Assembly: GCA_020853635.1 (NCBI GenBank)
Contig: JADYYN010000239.1
Location: 1-56,500 of the forward strand
Source: Gemmatimonadaceae bacterium
GTDB lineage: Bacteria > Gemmatimonadota > Gemmatimonadetes > Gemmatimonadales > Gemmatimonadaceae
Direction of reading: 5' to 3'
Length of the DNA stretch: 56,500 bases
The notes beneath the pieces are model-generated. The model ran no database searches. It saw nothing but the letters and a program-made list of their open reading frames with translations, and was not told the origin of the DNA. Both the position numbers and the translations under genes were made by a program. Below, one piece after another: positions 16,695-25,186 of this stretch (positions are counted from its first letter, which is position 1; each line of letters starts with the position of its first letter).

Positions 16695-17257
16695 CAGCTC
16701 AACATCCTCCGCAGAAGCATTCGGGCGCGGTGCAGCTGGGCCTTGCATCCTCCAGCCGTCACGCCGAGCATCTCGCCGATCTCTTCGTGGGTATAACCTT
16801 CGACGTCATGCAGGACGAAGACCTTCTTCGCCCCCGGTGGCAGTGTCGCGATCGCTTGTTCGAGATCGAGTGAGAGTCCGGGCACCGGCAGCGGTCGCAC
16901 ATCGTGGTACGCGATCGTGTCCATGTCCTCCACACCTTCATCGTGTCGATCCCGTCGGCGTCCCTCGGCTTCGCGGTCGTTGAGGACCACGTTCACCGCG
17001 AGACGGTGGAGCCAGGTACTGAACTGCGAATCCCCGCGGAACGTCCCGAGTTTCTCCCAGGCTCGGACGAAGGCGTCCTGCGTGAGTTCCTCGGCCCGGC
17101 TCCGGTCTCCGACCATACGGACGCAGACCGAGAAGACGCGGTCCACGTTCGCCCGGTAGAGTCGTTCGAAGGCGCGGCGATCGCCGTTGCGGGCGAGCGC
17201 GACGTCGTCGAGCGGCACGTCGGGGGTGCTGGAGAGTGGGGTCAGTGGGAGGGTCAC
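16694..17257 (-). CDS. ECF RNA polymerase sigma factor
   Basis: 187 residues from a GTG at 17257. Region 2 reads FERLYRANVDRVFSVCVRMV then AEELTQDAFVRAWEKLGTFRG, and region 4 contains GYTHEEIGEMLGVTAGGCKA with LHRARMLLRRML at the end. This is a complete sigma-70 family ECF factor of typical size. The open frame continues to 17437, but that extension is Pro/Arg-rich and unlike any sigma N-terminus. No strong ribosome binding site is seen before the GTG, so the exact start is the least certain point. It heads a run of same-strand genes down to the sulfatase and is paired with the anti-sigma factor immediately after it. Confidence 0.88.
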   Translation of the reverse strand: MTLPLTPLSSTPDVPLDDVALARNGDRRAFERLYRANVDRVFSVCVRMVGDRSRAEELTQDAFVRAWEKLGTFRGDSQFSTWLHRLAVNVVLNDREAEGRRRDRHDEGVEDMDTIAYHDVRPLPVPGLSLDLEQAIATLPPGAKKVFVLHDVEGYTHEEIGEMLGVTAGGCKAQLHRARMLLRRMLS

Positions 17258-17391
17258 GCGGCGCCGTGTGGGTCTTCGCAGGATAAGACGGGGCGGCGCC
17301 CGGAAGGGTTTGAACGCGTGCTGGACCGCGGCCTGACACCTCACGCATGAGGGGGCGGCCGGGATAACGTTCAGGCATCGTGGCGCCGAGC

Positions 17392-17418
17392 GGAACCCTG
17401 CGGAGGGATGAGCCGTAG
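17392..17418 (+). promoter_or_regulatory. Possible ECF-type promoter
   Basis: GGAACC at 17392-17397 and CGTAG at 17414-17418, separated by 16 bases, resemble the -35/-10 pair of ECF sigma promoters. They lie about 35 bases upstream of the gene at 17452, back to back with the ECF sigma gene. Such a short match can occur by chance in GC-rich DNA. Confidence 0.35.
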
Positions 17419-17451
17419 GGACGGCGAGGCCCAACACCTGCCGGAGAGCGC

Positions 17452-18021
17452 ATGTCGACCGATTTCGCCACCCAGAACATCGCCCAGGCCACCGCGCCAG
17501 CCGCCCCCGCGGTGCCGCAGGCGCCGGTCATCCCACCGCTGCCGCGTCGGGCGGGTGCGTCGACCGGTGGTGCCGCGCCCGTGGCGCCCGCGCAGGGATC
17601 CGGCGGGAGTGCGGGCGGTGCTGCCGGCGAGCAAGCCCCCGCGCAGGGACAGCCGGCGAGCCCGAGCACGGATCAGCAACTTGAGAAGATCGCGAACGAC
17701 GCGCTGCGCGACGCGACCGGGAGCCGCGGCGACCAGTGGAACCCCGACGACGTGATCCCTAAGGAAGTTGTGCCCATCGTCGGCATGTCGCTCGCGATGG
17801 TCGTGACGATCTTCATCGGCTGGCCGATCGCGCGGGCGATTGCGCGCCGCATGGACTCGCGCGCGCTGGTGGGCACGGTGCAGGCGAAGGAGCTGCAGCC
17901 GCAGATCCGTCAGCTGCAGCAGTCGATCGACGCGATGGCGATCGAACTCGAACGACTCGGCGAGGCGCAGCGGTATCAGTCGAAGCTGCTGGCGGAGCGC
18001 TCCGAGGTGAAGCGGGGCTGA
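17452..18021 (+). CDS. Membrane protein with disordered N-terminus and coiled-coil tail
   Basis: 189 residues. Residues 1-80 are almost entirely Ala/Pro/Gly/Gln (low complexity). A helix lies at about 105-128 (VVPIVGMSLAMVVTIFIGWPIA), followed by a basic stop-transfer patch and a charged coiled coil (about 140-189: KELQPQIRQLQQSIDAMAIE). I recognise no family. GGAG five bases before the ATG and a possible ECF promoter upstream support expression. Its last 209 bases overlap the 3' end of the helicase gene on the other strand; this strand shows the stronger codon bias (G/C in third position), so the gene is likely real. Confidence 0.68.
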   Translation: MSTDFATQNIAQATAPAAPAVPQAPVIPPLPRRAGASTGGAAPVAPAQGSGGSAGGAAGEQAPAQGQPASPSTDQQLEKIANDALRDATGSRGDQWNPDDVIPKEVVPIVGMSLAMVVTIFIGWPIARAIARRMDSRALVGTVQAKELQPQIRQLQQSIDAMAIELERLGEAQRYQSKLLAERSEVKRG

Positions 18022-20161
18022 GCAGGAGGAGGCGGACGAGCCGTGCGGGGTAGGGACTCGTCGCGCCCGCTTCGGTCGAGCTGACCGACGCTGCGGGGCG
18101 TGGGTTCGGCGGAACGGCACGGTCGCGCAGCAGCGTCTCGGTGGCACCGACGAGATCGTGAAGCGCTCCGCGTTCGCGCGCGGTGAGTAGTGCACGCACT
18201 TCGGCTTCGCGTGCACGCTCAAGATGGTCGCCGACTCGAGCTCGCAATCGCTGCAATCGCATCGCGAGCGCCGGTCGTTGCAATGTCGGCGCCGCGGCGA
18301 GTTCGGCGTCGAGTGCCTGGTGCAGTCGCGCGAGCGTGCGCGGGACCCCGCCCAACAGCCGACGCGCCGCCTCCCGTGTGACGACGCGTTTGAGTACGCG
18401 ACGGGCTGCGATAGACGCCTCTCGGGCCTCGAGGCAGTGCGCGCGGTGTGCCGCGTGTGTTTCAAGCAGCGTGGCGATACGCGTAGGGCGCGTGGTCACC
18501 CGCCACGCGTCTCGGTGACGCCACGCGCCGACGAACTTCGTACCGCTCGCGTCGCGCAACGCCGCGATGAATGCGGTGATGTGCGGCCTCTCGGTGCACT
18601 TCACCTCGGCGCGATCCTCCGCGCATTTTGAGTCCCGCGACGTCCGCACGGCCAGCGCCGATTCGATCCGTCGCCACGCCGAGGACTGTTCCACCGCCCC
18701 AGCTGCCACACGGGACTTGCGCCGCAAACGCGCGCCGAGGCGCAGCAACGCGCGGGTATCCTCATGCTGGGCGAACCGCACTACATACACTGAGTCCGCG
18801 CGCTGTCCGATGCGCGCGACTCGGCCACGTCGTTGCGCGATCCGCGCCGGCGTCCAGGGCAGGTCGGCGTGCACCATGATGCTCGCGCCTTGGAGCTCGA
18901 TGCCTTCGGAGACGACATCCGTCGCGAGCAGCAGGCGGATGCCGCGAGGGTCGGCCGCATCGAAGGTGCGCGCATCGGGGCCGAGTGCGCGGAGCACCTC
19001 GGTGCGCGTCCATCGACCGGAGGCGGCGCGCACGCGCGTGCCGGTGATCGTGACCACCCCGGGCTCCGCGCGCAGAGCAGCGGAAAGTGCGCGAATGGTA
19101 TCGGCGTGACGGGCGAAGACCACCACGCGCTCGCTGGGATGCTCGCGGAGCAGTTGTCGCAGTGCCGTGGCGCGCGCGGCCGTGTCGGCAGTGATCGCTG
19201 TGGCGATCCGCCGGCGGAGCGCACGCACGGCGTCGAGGTGGGCATCGAGTTGCCGGCGCGCGGCCGCGAGGTCGAAATCCGGTGAGTCATCCGGCCGCTC
19301 GTCGAGCGCAGCGAACGAGAGCTGCACCACATCGTCGGTGAGCACCCATCGGGCGATCGCCGCACGCGAGGGCGAGCGTCCGGCGCTGAGCAGTGCGTCG
19401 AACGCAACCCCGCGCTGCAGCCGACGCCGTAACGCGGCATCGAGTGCCGCGAGACTCGACTGCCAGGCCAACGCCAGCGACATCACGATGAGCGGCAGTG
19501 CGGCGCGACCCTCGGCGGCAGGCAGGGGCGCGGGGAGCGCGCGGAGGGCCTCCGCGAGTCCTTCGACCTGCGGTGCCCCGGCCAGCGGAGGGAGCGACAC
19601 CACACGCGCGTGCAGTGCGGTCTCCTCGTGTGTGCGCACGATGATCCGTGACAGTGCCGCCGCATTCAGCTCGTACGCTCGTTCGCCGAGGAACAGCGCG
19701 AGCAGGTGATCACGATCGGCCAGACGGTTGATCACCGGCGTCGCGGTGAGCAGCAGGACGGGACGCCCGACGCAGAGCTCAGCGACGGCGCGGTACCGTC
19801 GCGTGGTGGGCGAGCGCACGTGATGCGCTTCGTCGATGATCAACAGGCTCGTCTCGCGCGCCACCGATGTCGAGCGACTCAGGGCTTCCATGCTGGTGAA
19901 TCGGATGCTGGTCGCGGCGCGCGCCGCCGCGTGCTCCCATTGATCGCGCAAGGCCGCCGGAGCGACGACGTCGGTCACGGCGCGGGCCGTCGTGCGAGCC
20001 GCCACGTGTGCCGCCAGGTGTGCCGCTGCAAGCGCGATCACCGTCTTCCCGCTGCCGGGGCTGTCGGCGCAGAGTGCGCCACCGAACTCCGTGAGCGAGC
20101 GGTGCAGTGCATCGAGTGTGCGCGTTTGGGCATCGCGCAAGGTGTACGCGCCCACACGCAT
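17813..20161 (-). CDS. SNF2/RapA-like superfamily 2 helicase, partner of the adjacent DNA methylase
   Basis: 782 residues. Motif I is SPGSGKT (34-40), motif II DEAH (110-113) in LLIIDEAHHVRS, motif III LLLTATPVINRLADRD (137-152), and the C-terminal RecA domain has LLLATDVVSEGIELQG, then DLPWTPARIAQRRGRVARIG. The spacing and wording are those of SNF2/RapA translocases rather than DEAD-box RNA helicases. The start at 20161 lies four bases beyond the methylase stop. The last 70 or so codons lie over the gene on the other strand and have poor codon bias, so the functional protein may end earlier or its original stop was lost. The pair resembles the DrmD/DrmMI or type I/ISP logic of defence systems, but no nuclease is recognisable. 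Confidence 0.82.
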   Translation of the reverse strand: MRVGAYTLRDAQTRTLDALHRSLTEFGGALCADSPGSGKTVIALAAAHLAAHVAARTTARAVTDVVAPAALRDQWEHAAARAATSIRFTSMEALSRSTSVARETSLLIIDEAHHVRSPTTRRYRAVAELCVGRPVLLLTATPVINRLADRDHLLALFLGERAYELNAAALSRIIVRTHEETALHARVVSLPPLAGAPQVEGLAEALRALPAPLPAAEGRAALPLIVMSLALAWQSSLAALDAALRRRLQRGVAFDALLSAGRSPSRAAIARWVLTDDVVQLSFAALDERPDDSPDFDLAAARRQLDAHLDAVRALRRRIATAITADTAARATALRQLLREHPSERVVVFARHADTIRALSAALRAEPGVVTITGTRVRAASGRWTRTEVLRALGPDARTFDAADPRGIRLLLATDVVSEGIELQGASIMVHADLPWTPARIAQRRGRVARIGQRADSVYVVRFAQHEDTRALLRLGARLRRKSRVAAGAVEQSSAWRRIESALAVRTSRDSKCAEDRAEVKCTERPHITAFIAALRDASGTKFVGAWRHRDAWRVTTRPTRIATLLETHAAHRAHCLEAREASIAARRVLKRVVTREAARRLLGGVPRTLARLHQALDAELAAAPTLQRPALAMRLQRLRARVGDHLERAREAEVRALLTARERGALHDLVGATETLLRDRAVPPNPRPAASVSSTEAGATSPYPARLVRLLLLSPASPRSAPPAASTDTAAPRRVVRVRSPSRRSTAAADGSAAAAPSPAPCPPARASPCGAQSPARSASR

Positions 20162-20165
20162 GGGC

Positions 20166-23100
20166 TCAGCCCTCGACGAGCGCCGCGATCGCCGCGGCGG
20201 AGATCCCGAAGCACTCCGCGACGGCGGCATCGAGGGCATCGTCACTGGGCGGCTCACCGGACGCTGCCGCGCGTCCGATCGGCGCGAGACGAGCGCGTGC
20301 GAGCGGCCAATCGCGGGGGATCGGTAGCCTCGCACAGGTCCACCCAAGAAAACGGCGATACCCACCGCGCGCCGGCTCAGCGACGGCGGCGAGCCATGCC
20401 CCGGCGATCCGCGAGTTGAGCAGCGCGGCCAAGGCATGTGCATCCTCGTCCGATGCCGTGCGGACGACGTAGCAGGTGTTGAGCGGCACTGTGGGATCGC
20501 CGGCCGGGAGCACACTCGCTCGCGGCGTCAGCCCGATGTCGGCCCACACCACACGGGCACGGTCGTGTCGTGCGGCCTCCGTGCGAAACAACGACCACCA
20601 GCGCGCGCCACGGCCATCGCTGCGTGCCTCGAGTTCGCGGCGCCAATGTGACAGCCAGCGCCGCGACTTGGGCGCCAACTCCGCCACCGGGCCGCCGCGC
20701 ACGTCATGGGTCCAGACGATCGCGTCACGCGTCTCGGCATGCAGTCGCCACGCTGCGAGGTCTTCGCCGCGTGCCAGTGGCCGGAGCATGGCGCCCTCCA
20801 CGAGTTGTTCGCGGTCGCCGCTGCGCACAAGGACGTCGTCGCCGTGCACCGCGACCGGTCGCACGACGAACGCGGCGTTGCATCCACTCTTCACGCCGAG
20901 CAACGGACGTCCGAGCGGCGACTCGGCGAGCGCGGTGCCGCGCGCGGTCAGCAGATCGAAGGCCTCACGCGCCGCGGGCGTAAGGAGCAGCCACGGTGCG
21001 CCCGGCGTCTGATCGAGCGCGAGTGTCTCGATGGGCGCGGACCACGTCATGGACTCCGGCGCGTCATGCCGTGTGATCTGCACGAGTGGAGCGGGAGCAG
21101 CCGGCTGATGCACCATGCGCACCTCTGGCGCCGATCGCCGTGCGATGATCGCCGACGGATACACCACCGCATCGAACCCGGTGTGCGACGCGCTCCAGTC
21201 GTCAATGGAGACGAGACGACACTCGCGGAGCAGGAATCGTCGGACGCCGCCGCCGGCGAGTGCTCCCCACAGCTTGGATGGAAGCAGCAGAGCGAGGACC
21301 CCCTGCGGCGCCAGCAGCTGCACACTGCGCTCCGTGAACAGTGCGGAGAGATCCACCTGCGACGAGAACCCGCGTCCGGCTCCCGCAGACTCGGCGCCGG
21401 CTTCCCACGCCGCCGCGCGTGCCGTCTCGAACCGTGCACGCAGTCGTTCGCGCGTCGCAGCCGGCACGGCGTGCGGGCGCACCCACGGCGGGTTGCCGAG
21501 CACGAGATCGAACCCGCCACGGGCAGCGATCTCGGGGAAGTGCGTCGCGAACGAGAACGGCAGTGCGCCGCCTTCGCGGAGTCGCCGCACGTCAGCGCGC
21601 AGTTGACGCGATTCCACGCGGAGCGCGGCGAGTGCCGCGCGCTGTGCTGTGTCCGCACCGCGCCGTGTCAGGAAGAGATCCGGCGAGCGCGCGGCGATCA
21701 GCAGTTCACGCCGTGCCTCCGCACAGCGCGTGAGCTGTGCGCGCAGGTGTGCGATGGCACGTGCGCGCTCAGCGCGGTCGAGGGCTCGTGCGAGCGTGCG
21801 CTTGCGTTGACCGCTCGCGCGCGCGTAGCGCAGCCGCATCGTCGCCAGCGCGTGGCTGCTTCCCTCCGTCGCGCCGACGAACCCGTCGCCGGCGAGGGCG
21901 TCGCCCTCGCGCACGTTGCGGTCGAGGTTGGGCAGCGGCGGCAGTCGCATGGGGTCGTCGTACTCCTCCTCCACGACGACGGCAAGCCAGAGGCGCAGTT
22001 GGCAGAGCCACACCGCGATGGGGTCGAGGTCCACGCCGAAGATGCACTGCGTGAGCACCTCGCGTCGGATCGCGCCGAGTGGTCTGGGATCACCGGCGGC
22101 ACGGAGGCGAGCGGCCAAGGACTCGAGCGCGTGCACGAGGAACGCGCCCGAGCCACAGGCGGGATCGATCACCCTCGGCAGGGCGCACGTTGTCGCGGCA
22201 TCGACGGCGTGCGCCGCCAACGCCGACTCCGTGATGCGCACGATGAGCGCATGCGGTGTGTAGAACGCACCGCGCGATTGCCGCGTGGGCGCCGCCATCA
22301 GGGATTCGAACGCCCGGCCGAGCATCTCTGGGTCGACGGCGGCGTCGGAGACGAGCGCGCTTGTCTCTCGTGCGGTGAGGCGATAGTGCGCGAGCAGTCC
22401 GCCGATCACTTCCGCGATGGCATCGTCGGTGAAGCGCAGGTCGCGGTGTCGTCGCTCGAGCGGACTGCGTGCGAAGAGGCCGCCGTTGAGGAAGGGAACA
22501 CGCCCGAACGCCCGTGCCGCCGCGGCGCGCTTGGAGATCGGCGTGTTGAGCGTGCCGAAGAACAGCGGCTCGAGCATGCGGACATGCAGGCCGCGTCCGC
22601 CGGCGAGTCGCTCCATGTGGTGGCGCAGGAACGCCCGATCGCGGTCGAGCCAACCCTTCGACTCGAGGAATGCGAGGAAGAGCAGGCGCGAGGTGACGAG
22701 CAGCGCCAGAACGCGGCGGTCCTCGCGTCCGGCGCTGCCGGTGGCCGTGGTCGCGAGCACGTCGACGGCCCGTTCGAGGTCGCGATAGAAGCGGCGCGAG
22801 AGTGCATCGCGACCGAGTGCCTCGCGCCAGCGCGCGTGCGTGAGGGCATCATCGTCGGATGCGACAGCGGCGAGCGCGGCGAACGATTCGGCGTCGCTGG
22901 CGCGGAGGTGTCGTGGGTTCACCTGGAGCGACGGCAGGGGGCCGCGTGCGTCAGCGGCGGGAACGCACAACACCGTGTCGCGGGACGGTGCCCGGACGAT
23001 CAGCAGCCAACGCGAACGCGGAAAACATCGGACAGCGGCTCGCGCGAGTGCCAACGCGACGGTCGCGTCCTCCACGCCGTCCGCGAGGAGTGCACGCAAG

Positions 23101-23312
23101 TCCCCGGTGCCCGCCGCGAGTTGCACGGTGAATCGCCGGCCATCGGCACGCGCGGGCTCGCGAGCTGGCTCGGGCAGCCCGGCTTCGCGGAACAGGGCGC
23201 GTCGCTCCGGTGGCGGCAGGCGCACGGGCGCGGCGAACCCGAGTGCCGAACTCAGTTCGGCGAGTGGACCATCTCTGGTGAGGAGGCGCGCGGCATCGCG
23301 AGGCGTGAGCAC
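20166..23312 (-). CDS. Eco57I-like N6-adenine DNA methyltransferase (large, type IIG/PglX-like)
   Basis: 1048 residues from a GTG. RGAFYTPHALI (347-357) is motif X, DPACGSGAF (383-391) motif I with the S-adenosylmethionine loop, and NPPW (607-610) the catalytic motif IV. About 400-600 contains a helical insertion. The C-terminal 400 residues, with LLLPSKLWG and G-V-K-S-G-C-N, look like the target-recognition part of Eco57I-like/PglX enzymes. The N-terminal 170 residues include RWLLIVRAPSRDTVLCVP, which in relatives precedes the helical linker LLVTSRLLFLAFLESKGWL. I see no PD-(D/E)xK catalytic triad in it. It modifies adenine in a specific DNA sequence, giving self-recognition to a restriction-like system. 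It is coupled to the helicase (four-base gap) and 37 bases past the HAD gene. Confidence 0.88.
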   Translation of the reverse strand: MLTPRDAARLLTRDGPLAELSSALGFAAPVRLPPPERRALFREAGLPEPAREPARADGRRFTVQLAAGTGDLRALLADGVEDATVALALARAAVRCFPRSRWLLIVRAPSRDTVLCVPAADARGPLPSLQVNPRHLRASDAESFAALAAVASDDDALTHARWREALGRDALSRRFYRDLERAVDVLATTATGSAGREDRRVLALLVTSRLLFLAFLESKGWLDRDRAFLRHHMERLAGGRGLHVRMLEPLFFGTLNTPISKRAAAARAFGRVPFLNGGLFARSPLERRHRDLRFTDDAIAEVIGGLLAHYRLTARETSALVSDAAVDPEMLGRAFESLMAAPTRQSRGAFYTPHALIVRITESALAAHAVDAATTCALPRVIDPACGSGAFLVHALESLAARLRAAGDPRPLGAIRREVLTQCIFGVDLDPIAVWLCQLRLWLAVVVEEEYDDPMRLPPLPNLDRNVREGDALAGDGFVGATEGSSHALATMRLRYARASGQRKRTLARALDRAERARAIAHLRAQLTRCAEARRELLIAARSPDLFLTRRGADTAQRAALAALRVESRQLRADVRRLREGGALPFSFATHFPEIAARGGFDLVLGNPPWVRPHAVPAATRERLRARFETARAAAWEAGAESAGAGRGFSSQVDLSALFTERSVQLLAPQGVLALLLPSKLWGALAGGGVRRFLLRECRLVSIDDWSASHTGFDAVVYPSAIIARRSAPEVRMVHQPAAPAPLVQITRHDAPESMTWSAPIETLALDQTPGAPWLLLTPAAREAFDLLTARGTALAESPLGRPLLGVKSGCNAAFVVRPVAVHGDDVLVRSGDREQLVEGAMLRPLARGEDLAAWRLHAETRDAIVWTHDVRGGPVAELAPKSRRWLSHWRRELEARSDGRGARWWSLFRTEAARHDRARVVWADIGLTPRASVLPAGDPTVPLNTCYVVRTASDEDAHALAALLNSRIAGAWLAAVAEPARGGYRRFLGWTCARLPIPRDWPLARARLAPIGRAAASGEPPSDDALDAAVAECFGISAAAIAALVEG

Positions 23313-23349
23313 GTGCGCAGCATCGCACGCTCAGTCCCGCGCACCGACA

Positions 23350-24006
23350 TCACCGCATTGCGAGCCGGTCCACGAGCGCGCGAACGTCGTCGAATCCGTT
23401 CAACCAGTACCGCGGATGCGCGGTCTCGAGCTGGGCGCGCGAGAACGGCCCCCAGAGCGCCGCCGCCGTCGCGACGCCGGCCGCGTTGCCAGCGTGCATG
23501 TCGTGCGTGGAGTCGCCGATGAACAGCGCCTCCGCGGGCGGGATGTCGCCGAGCAGCGTGAGTGCGTGCCACACCGGTTCGGGCTCCGGTTTGTGCTTCG
23601 TGGTCGCATCGATGCCGACGACGGCGGTGAAGCAGTCGTCCACGCCGATCCACTTGAGCGAGCGTCGCGCGCCGTATTCGAGCTTGCTGGTGACGACGGC
23701 GAGCGGATACCCTGCCGCGTGCAGCGCGCGCACCGTGTCGACCGCGCCGGGATACGCGTGCGTCTTCGCATCGTGGTTGGCGAACTGGTACTCGCGGTAC
23801 CTCGCACGGAGCGCGAGCACGTCCTCGTCATCGCGGGCCCAGGTGCGCAGCATCGCATCGAGCGGCGTGCCGATGCCGGCGATCCACTCATCGAGCGGCG
23901 GTTGGACGTCACGCCCTTCGAAGGCGTAGACCATGGAAGTGACGAGCAGGTCGATCGAGTCGATCAGCGTACCGTCGAGGTCGAACAGGATGGCGGGGCG
24001 GGGCAT
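23350..24006 (-). CDS. HAD-superfamily phosphatase (phosphoglycolate phosphatase/PpaX-like)
   Basis: 218 residues. Motif I FDLDGTLIDS (8-17) carries the nucleophile and acid/base aspartates, motif II is VVTSK, the conserved Lys sits in HKPEPEP, and motif IV is FIGDSTHDMHAGNAAGV. The helical cap after motif I places it in HAD subfamily I, with phosphoglycolate phosphatase and pyrophosphatase PpaX as closest models. The substrate is not decided by sequence. It starts four bases after the glycosyltransferase stop. Confidence 0.88.
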   Translation of the reverse strand: MPRPAILFDLDGTLIDSIDLLVTSMVYAFEGRDVQPPLDEWIAGIGTPLDAMLRTWARDDEDVLALRARYREYQFANHDAKTHAYPGAVDTVRALHAAGYPLAVVTSKLEYGARRSLKWIGVDDCFTAVVGIDATTKHKPEPEPVWHALTLLGDIPPAEALFIGDSTHDMHAGNAAGVATAAALWGPFSRAQLETAHPRYWLNGFDDVRALVDRLAMR

Positions 24007-24010
24007 CCGC

Positions 24011-25186
24011 TCAATCTATCATGTCGTAGGTCCGTCCCTTCCATCCCACGCGCATCCCGCGCATGGCCGCCTCCGCACAGATACCGGCGAACACGAGGCA
24101 GCCGAGGGGATAGGTCAATGCCCAGAGCGGCGACAACTGCGAGAAGCCGTACACGGCCATCCAGTAGACCAGGCTCACGCCGGTCACCACGGCGCCGAAC
24201 AGCAGCGCGCCGTCGCCCAGCACACCGGACAACGCGAGGACGAGGATGACCACCGGTACCACGGGCAGCAGTGCGGGGATCGGGAACACCCAAGGGAGGA
24301 TGCGCCGCCCCACCGGACCCAGCCGCAGCGTATCGCGACCGGCGGCGTACACGTTCTTCCCCCAGCCGCGGCGGATCTCGCCGAGCGACGTGTACATCCG
24401 GGTGCTCATGTGTTCACGGGCGAGCACCATGTGCGCCCCCAGTCCCGCCTCGGTGAATCGCTGGGCCAATCGCAGATCCTCGGCGACGTGGCCGCGGACG
24501 CTCTCGTGTCCGCCGAGCTGCTCGTAGTGATCGCGTCGCACAAGGATGAACTGGCCATTGGCGATCTTGTCGATGGGATCGGTGGACTCGCTCATCGTCT
24601 CGAGGCCGCCGTAGCGCGAGAGCAGGATGCTGAACACCACCGGTTGGACGACCTTCTCCCAGAACGACACCATCTCCTGTCGGCCGGCGATGGTGAAGAG
24701 CGAAGCCCCGCGCTGCTCGAGCGCCGTGACGCTGCGCGCGAGGAGTTGCGGGCCGTGAGCGGTGTCGGCATCGGTGAAGCAGAACAACGATCCGCGCGCG
24801 GCGGCCGCGCCGCTGTGACACGCCCACTGTTTGCCGAACCATCCGCCGGGCAGCGGCGGCGCGTCGATCACACGCACGCGTCCGACACTCGCTGGCTCCG
24901 AAGCGATGCCGCGCACGATCGCGCCCGTGCCGTCGGTGGAGTGATCGTCAACGACGATCACCTCGAGCGACCCATACGCGCCGCTGAGCACGCTGCGGAC
25001 ACAACGTTCGATGTTGTGCGCTTCATTGCGTGCCGGGATGATCACGGACACCAGCGGCGCGTCACCGCCGGTGCGCGGCGCGTACGCGTCGAGCGAGACG
25101 GTACGTCGAAAGCGCCAGACGACCACGAGGATCGGCAGCACCGCCAGCACGGCGAGTGTGAACGCCAGAGGATGCGATGCGATCAC
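24011..25186 (-). CDS. Membrane-bound family 2 glycosyltransferase
   Basis: 391 residues. After an N-terminal membrane helix comes VSVIIPARNEAHNIERCV, then IVVDDHSTDGT, FTDADTAH (the DxD metal/nucleotide site), a G-G-x-x-S region and AEDLRLAQRF with RMYTSLGEIRRGWGKN. Three or four membrane helices end the protein (about 300-380). The pattern fits the GT2 subset that includes CrtQ-like and hopanoid-associated enzymes acting on lipid acceptors at the cytoplasmic face. Start: a GTG at 25186 overlapping the symporter stop (GTGA). The much longer open frame to 26524 is antisense shadow. Acceptor unknown. Confidence 0.85.
   Translation of the reverse strand: MIASHPLAFTLAVLAVLPILVVVWRFRRTVSLDAYAPRTGGDAPLVSVIIPARNEAHNIERCVRSVLSGAYGSLEVIVVDDHSTDGTGAIVRGIASEPASVGRVRVIDAPPLPGGWFGKQWACHSGAAAARGSLFCFTDADTAHGPQLLARSVTALEQRGASLFTIAGRQEMVSFWEKVVQPVVFSILLSRYGGLETMSESTDPIDKIANGQFILVRRDHYEQLGGHESVRGHVAEDLRLAQRFTEAGLGAHMVLAREHMSTRMYTSLGEIRRGWGKNVYAAGRDTLRLGPVGRRILPWVFPIPALLPVVPVVILVLALSGVLGDGALLFGAVVTGVSLVYWMAVYGFSQLSPLWALTYPLGCLVFAGICAEAAMRGMRVGWKGRTYDMID

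Noticed and set aside
17813-23312. A complete DISARM or BREX system
   Set aside because: The core genes drmA, drmB, drmC, pglZ and brxC are not present; only a methylase and a SNF2-type helicase are seen.
20706-23522. A 938-codon open frame on the + strand opposite the methylase
   Set aside because: No recognisable motif and a composition (Arg, Glu, His, Cys) typical of antisense frames; the minus-strand methylase has complete catalytic motifs.
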